Of a stretch of 64,000 nt of DNA, positions 59,902 through 64,000 are shown piece by piece. The stretch lies in the NCBI GenBank assembly GCA_039654915.1, contig CM077593.1, forward strand, positions 55,930,501 through 55,994,500, in the 5' to 3' direction. The number at the start of each line of letters is the position of its first letter. Within the stretch, counting starts at the first letter, position 1. Made by a program: the position numbers and the translations under genes. The DNA is from Aquilaria yunnanensis. Lineage: Eukaryota; Streptophyta; Magnoliopsida; Malvales; Thymelaeaceae. The notes beneath the pieces are model-generated. The model saw nothing but the letters and a program-made list of their open reading frames with translations. It was not told where the DNA came from and did no database searches.

Positions 59902-60767
59902 TGATGGCCTGGGGCCTCATCGTTGTGAGTCATGATGACTGTTGAGGAGACTTCTAGGAGGAAGAACGCCTGGAAGGTGGATCGCCCCAAGGAGAGTACC
60001 TGAAAAGCTGGAAAACAGGGTTAGGAGGCCCCCGGAGTGTTTTTCCGGGGGGGGAGCCTCCGACGCCCAAGTCAGTGGTGGCCGGAAAAAGGAGAAAGTC
60101 ACTAGCTCAAAGAGAAAGGCAGAAAGTCTCGCCTGGTATTTTCTCAGAGTGTGGGAGCTGTATCTCCGGCCTACCAACTTCCTGTCAAGTATTTATTTCC
60201 TGTATATATAGGAATACCTAGCCCGTTCAGATCATGACACGTGTGCGGTCGGATGCTCCTGAACTTCTGGGCGTAGGGGACAGATAGTTGGTAACCAGAT
60301 GGCCTCGAGCCTTGTGCTGAGACGGGCCATGATGTGATTCTGATGGCGTCTGCGCGTCAGGGCGACTTTTTACGTCTGTGGTGGGACGTGTCAGAGGCTT
60401 CCTTAAATGCTTCCATAAATGCTCCTGCCGTACTCCCGAGGTCCCTGGGCAAGGTCGTCCTCTAGTTCGGACAGAGCCTCTTCGGGAAGCATACCCTCAG
60501 TTCGGGGGTTCCCAGTTCCAGGGGGTTCCGCGTTCGGGGATATCATGTTCGGGCACCAATGTCTGGTGCCACTTTTCCGAAGGCGCGCTGTTCACAACCT
60601 TGGGGGGCGAATAGAGTCCTCAAGTTTTACTGGCGTGCCGAGGCTCGGAGCTCTCTGGCTATCTCCCGAGGTGCATGATTCCACCTGTTCCCGGGAAGCG
60701 CCAGTTCTTCTGGCCATTGTTGTGGCAGGGTGTTCGGCCAGATTGAGGCGATAGCCTTTGGCTATCA
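59902..60767 (-). mobile_element. 5' LTR of Tat element C
   Basis: 866 bp, TGATGGCC ... GGCTATCA on the plus strand. The outer edge is exact, followed by AAGGA and an older Tat fragment. The terminal palindrome is at 60750-60766. Confidence 0.92.
60203..60243 (-). promoter_or_regulatory. LTR promoter of element C: G-box and TATA box
   Basis: Minus strand CACGTG (60243-60238), then TATATATA (60210-60203), with 27 bases between. The phrase CACGTGTCATGATCTGAA is shared with solo LTR H. The same 27-base spacing is found in the LTRs of A, B, H and the other LTR of C. It should drive gag-pol transcription on the minus strand. Confidence 0.7.
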
Positions 60768-61602
60768 AAGGAGGTGGATCATTCAGCCCGACTGTCAAAA
60801 TGGTGTATCAAGCTTAAAGAATATGACATCATATACGAAGCGAGAAAGACCATAAAAGGTCAGGCTTTAGTAGACTTTATTGCTAAATTGCCTAAAATTG
60901 AGGACATCCTCAACAACCTTAGAAATGAATAGCCCGAATGGGCATTGTTTGTACATGGCACTTCAGGATCAGAACACCAGGGAACTGGGATAGTACTCTG
61001 AGGTCCCAAAGGGATGGAAGCATCAAAAGCTATCAAGTTTGGTTCCAAGTCACCAACAACATCACCGAGTACAAAGCCCTCACAGTAGGATTACGATTGG
61101 CAAAAGCAATTGTTGTAAAGAATATGAAAGCTTGCAGTGACTCAAAGTCGGTGGTTTGGTAGATGACAGGGGAATATGGTACCAAGGATCCTAACCTAAC
61201 AAAATACCACAACCTCGTCAAAGAACTGATCTCGGAATTTGACAAAATAAAGATAGGAAAAGTAATTTAAAAATGGAACATAGAAGCAGATATACTGGCT
61301 AAGGCAAAATAGTTTGCCAAAGTGCTTGATCATCTGGGCATAGCCATAATGGCACTCATGGCACCAAACAGGGGGTGGAGAGATTCTATAAAGGAATATC
61401 TAATTAGTTCATCCTTACCCCAGGATCTCAAGGAAGTTGCATAGGTGCGTAGATACTTGAGAAGGTATTTCATGATTGGGGAAGAATTGTACCCACAAGG
61501 CTATGAGAATCTACTACAAAGGTGTATCAGTGAAGAGGACACCGAGAAAGTCCTGAAAGAAGTCCATGAGGGAGCCTGTGGGTCTCACCTTGGGATTGAC
61601 TC
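60768..61602 (+). pseudogene. pol: old Tat pol fragment (RNase H to integrase N-terminus)
   Basis: Starts inside RNase H at the edge of element C (SKWCIKLKEYDIIYEARK). The archaeal-type RNase H follows (FVHGTSGSEHQGTG, with the first catalytic Asp changed to His; SDSKSVVW), then the integrase N-terminus (HEGACGSHLGID). Stops are frequent, for example near 60929, 60999, 61159 and 61266. It is cut at 61603 by a chromovirus LTR. Together with fragment D (31.7-33.9 kb) it could come from one element, but nothing proves that. Confidence 0.78.
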
Positions 61603-63951
61603 TATTACCCACTCCCAGGTAGTCCAATTATGGTGCCAAAATTGTGTATTTAGACTCCCAAGATTGGTAATGTTCTGTAGGCATCAGAACACTACCCTTA
61701 CTGTGCATACCAAAGTGGCCCTCTTGGGAATTATGTAAACACATGCTTGTTGGTCCAACCATCACACACATATTCACATTTCATGCACACCATGGCAGTA
61801 ATGAAGAAAAACACTAGCACAAGTCTTAATCTTGGCTACCACATATTAAGCAATCTTGTTAAGTTCTAGTGACCAGCCACTGCACCTGTAAATTTACTAA
61901 TAAACTATATCATTCTAGCCATGTAACTCCTATTTTATTTGCTCCATTATCAATTAGAGGCTTAAATCGAACCAAGGAAATTTTTTTACATCAATAGCCC
62001 ATATATGGACCAAGTTATGGATTTTTTAAGTTGGTTACAAAATTCTGACCAAATGAACAGTAACATAGCCAACTATACAACGTCATATCTTTGGCTACAA
62101 GGCTCCAAATTCCGAAATTCCAAATCCCAGTTCAATCTCTAGAAGTTCTCTAGGGTTGGCCAAAATTTCAAACAAATATTCCTTCTACACAGAGAGATAT
62201 AGAACTTTAAGTGAAGAGTCAAAATTCTAGTCACTTTATACTATTTTGCCATACAAAATTGCATAAGTGTGCAAACACTTCATTCACAAGGGGAAAGCCC
62301 TCCAAGGCTACTTGATATATGTCCGTTATACATAGGAAATACATTCCCTTCCATTTAATGATGAAATGTTTCTAGAACATAATTTGCAATTAAGCAGCCC
62401 ATCATTCACACTTACGCAACTTTGCACCACATCACTTACATAGCCAAAACCTTCCTCACTTTGCATACACTACATGTACATGCACGCATGCACTACAAAA
62501 TAGTCTTAACTCAGCTAAATACAAACCCTATGTTATAGAAGTGCCTGAGACACAATGCACTCTAGAATAGGATGCTAGACAGCTACTGCACAACACAATA
62601 AGCACGACCATTAAAAATACCAAATGTGCTCCTAAAATCACCAAAATTTCCAGATCATAACTAGACACATGGAAGTTCATGTACCCAAAAATTTAGAGCA
62701 AAAATGAAAACAAAATAGTTAGTTTGAATGTGATCTTTCTGTTGGACCTAAAATGATAGAATTGAGGGGATTAAGTTTCATTGAGAAACATAGTAAGGGT
62801 AGCATTTGGGTTCAATTGGCAACCATCAATAAAACCTGCATTCGAAGACACTAAAACACAAAAACGTCAATGCATATATACAACATATAGCAACCAAATG
62901 CAGCAACCATTCACAACCAACAAACACATGAAATGCAGCAGCAACATATACCATAGGTTAGTCCATAAAATATGCAATAAACTTAAATAAATCACTACGG
63001 AAGCCCTCCTCAAGCTAATGCTTTACCTGAGGAGGATTTTAACACTAGTTAGTACTAACTTTGGGTTCTAGAAACCCCAATTTTCACTGCCATCACTATG
63101 CACTTCGCACTAGATCACAAAACCTTCAATAAGTGCACTCCCCTTGGAATGCTTGGTTCACCAAGCTCATGGCTCTCTTCTAGGCTTAGCCCAAGCTCCA
63201 TGCTTGCATGGAAATATAGAAAACAACCCATGAGACCAAGAGAACCCTTTCCTCAATGGGTATGCTAAAATTGGAGCTTGATCCTAGGTGCACTCAAGCA
63301 ATACCACCAAATAGCTTCCAATTGTGCTTCCTTGACATCAATTGCAAGTAGTTTTGAGTTTGAAGGTATGGTGGCTATGGAGGAAGTGTGGAGGAGAGGG
63401 CTAGCTTCTTTTTTGCTGGTGGAGGTTGAAATTTGGGCAATAAGGACATGAATGGACACTTATATGGTCTTAAGTGCACTAAACACACTTAACTAGCTTA
63501 ACCAAGCTTTATGTCATTTTCCTTGCTACAAGACCATGGCTTCTTTACCTTAATCTCTTGGCGCACATTTGACTTCCTTATCACATGCCATAGTAGCCCC
63601 TCCTTATATGGGATAACCATACAAAACTTCCATTTGACTTAAGTCATAAGCATGGACAACCAAAGGCACATAATAGGACACTTAAGTCCTTATAGCCTTT
63701 TTCTTTTTTCCTTTGTCCATACTTATCTTCTATAAGCAATTTGGTCCACCAATAGAAATTTTATACCATTCATATCCTTCCCATAACCTTCCAAATCTCT
63801 TTTTTGGAAGTTTTGCAATTGAATACCCGAATTTCCAAAATCCTACAAAAAAGTCCACAGGTTGCTTGACAAACAAGCAATCCTTATGGCTTTTCTTAGG
63901 GGCCAAGTTACTAACTTGGAACACTTTTAAGGAGCTATTGATCATGCCTTT
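61603..63951 (-). mobile_element. LTR of chromovirus family E, interrupted
   Basis: Starts TATTACCCACTCCCAGG (a changed TGTTACCC) and follows the E LTR almost to its end, where a Tat LTR interrupts it at 63952. More diverged than the E LTRs. Left flank is GACTC. Solo or part of an element: not decidable in this window. Confidence 0.78.
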
Positions 63952-64000
63952 TGATAGCAAAAGGGCTATTACACTCCAAACTCTCAAGCTTTGATGAAGC
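63952..64000 (+). mobile_element. start of a Tat LTR, cut by the window end
   Basis: TGATAGCAAAAGGGCTATTAC matches the outer end of Tat LTRs (compare J: TGATAGCCAAAGGGCTATTAC). It begins inside the E-family LTR at a point where E itself continues with CCTTTTACC. Confidence 0.65.

Larger units (their letters stand above)
46043..60767 (-). mobile_element. Tat element C, two LTRs, with a 3.58-kb internal duplication
   Basis: Complete minus-strand Tat element: 5' LTR 60767-59902, PBS, gag-pol, spacer, antisense gene, polypurine tract and 3' LTR 46897-46043. The outer flanks (ACAGG left, AAGGA right) do not form a TSD although both LTR edges are exact. Pol plus spacer is present twice (50404-53987 and 53988-57571). 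Both facts suggest a hybrid of two related elements. Confidence 0.88.

Noticed and set aside
31691..61602. Fragment D and the fragment at 60768 as two halves of one element split by B and C
   Set aside because: Both are plus-strand and similarly decayed, but RT is missing between them and there is no matching boundary, so the link was not made.

Overview
The window is plant nuclear DNA made almost entirely of nested and decayed LTR retrotransposons. It looks like pericentromeric or other heterochromatic DNA of an angiosperm; the species cannot be told from the sequence. The evidence is: Ty3/gypsy polyproteins of the Tat lineage (with a second, archaeal-type RNase H) and of the chromodomain Tekay/Del lineage, tRNA-type primer binding sites, polypurine tracts, TG...CA LTRs with 5-bp target-site duplications (TSDs), and GT-AG introns. 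I found no host gene, tRNA or rRNA.

Layout. 1-2432: 5' end of a minus-strand Tat element (K: gag, PBS, LTR). 2433-10534: 5'-truncated plus-strand Tat element (A) with pol, an antisense four-exon gene (aORF) and the 3' LTR; a family-F solo LTR sits in its integrase. 10535-12127: 5' end of another minus-strand Tat element (J), whose gag was hit by A. 12128-15794: old chromovirus pol (I), hit by J and by a second F solo LTR. 15795-17965: solo chromovirus LTR. 18341-31690: long LTR (G1) split by a full-length minus-strand chromovirus E (18671-28621, TSD ACTTT, itself carrying two F solo LTRs) and by a solo Tat LTR H (29733-30704, TSD GTTGC). About 31.7-33.9 kb: a Tat LTR-gag-protease fragment (D). 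33.9-37.8 kb: a second G LTR in inverted orientation (G2), split by a fifth F solo LTR.

37877-60767 holds a block of minus-strand Tat elements with three LTRs. B (37877-46042) has an LTR, a broken aORF and a broken pol that stops inside protease exactly at the next LTR. C (46043-60767) has two LTRs, an intact aORF, a 3.58-kb tandem duplication of pol plus spacer, and a nearly intact 1.7-kb-codon gag-pol frame with one amber codon near the gag start. 60768-61602 is an older plus-strand Tat fragment; 61603-63951 is another chromovirus LTR, and a further Tat LTR starts at 63952.

How the parts work together. Each Tat element carries gag-pol on one strand and, between pol and the 3' LTR, a converging gene on the other strand. 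That gene has its own TATA box and three introns and encodes a protein that resembles the 'putative gypsy-type transposase' (Transposase_28-like) family at its N-terminus and has a C-terminal coiled coil. The strongest leads are this antisense gene, the chimeric origin of element C, conserved hairpins next to the polypurine tract and inside the F LTRs, and a fixed G-box/TATA promoter spacing in the Tat LTRs. All family assignments are by eye; no database search was run.
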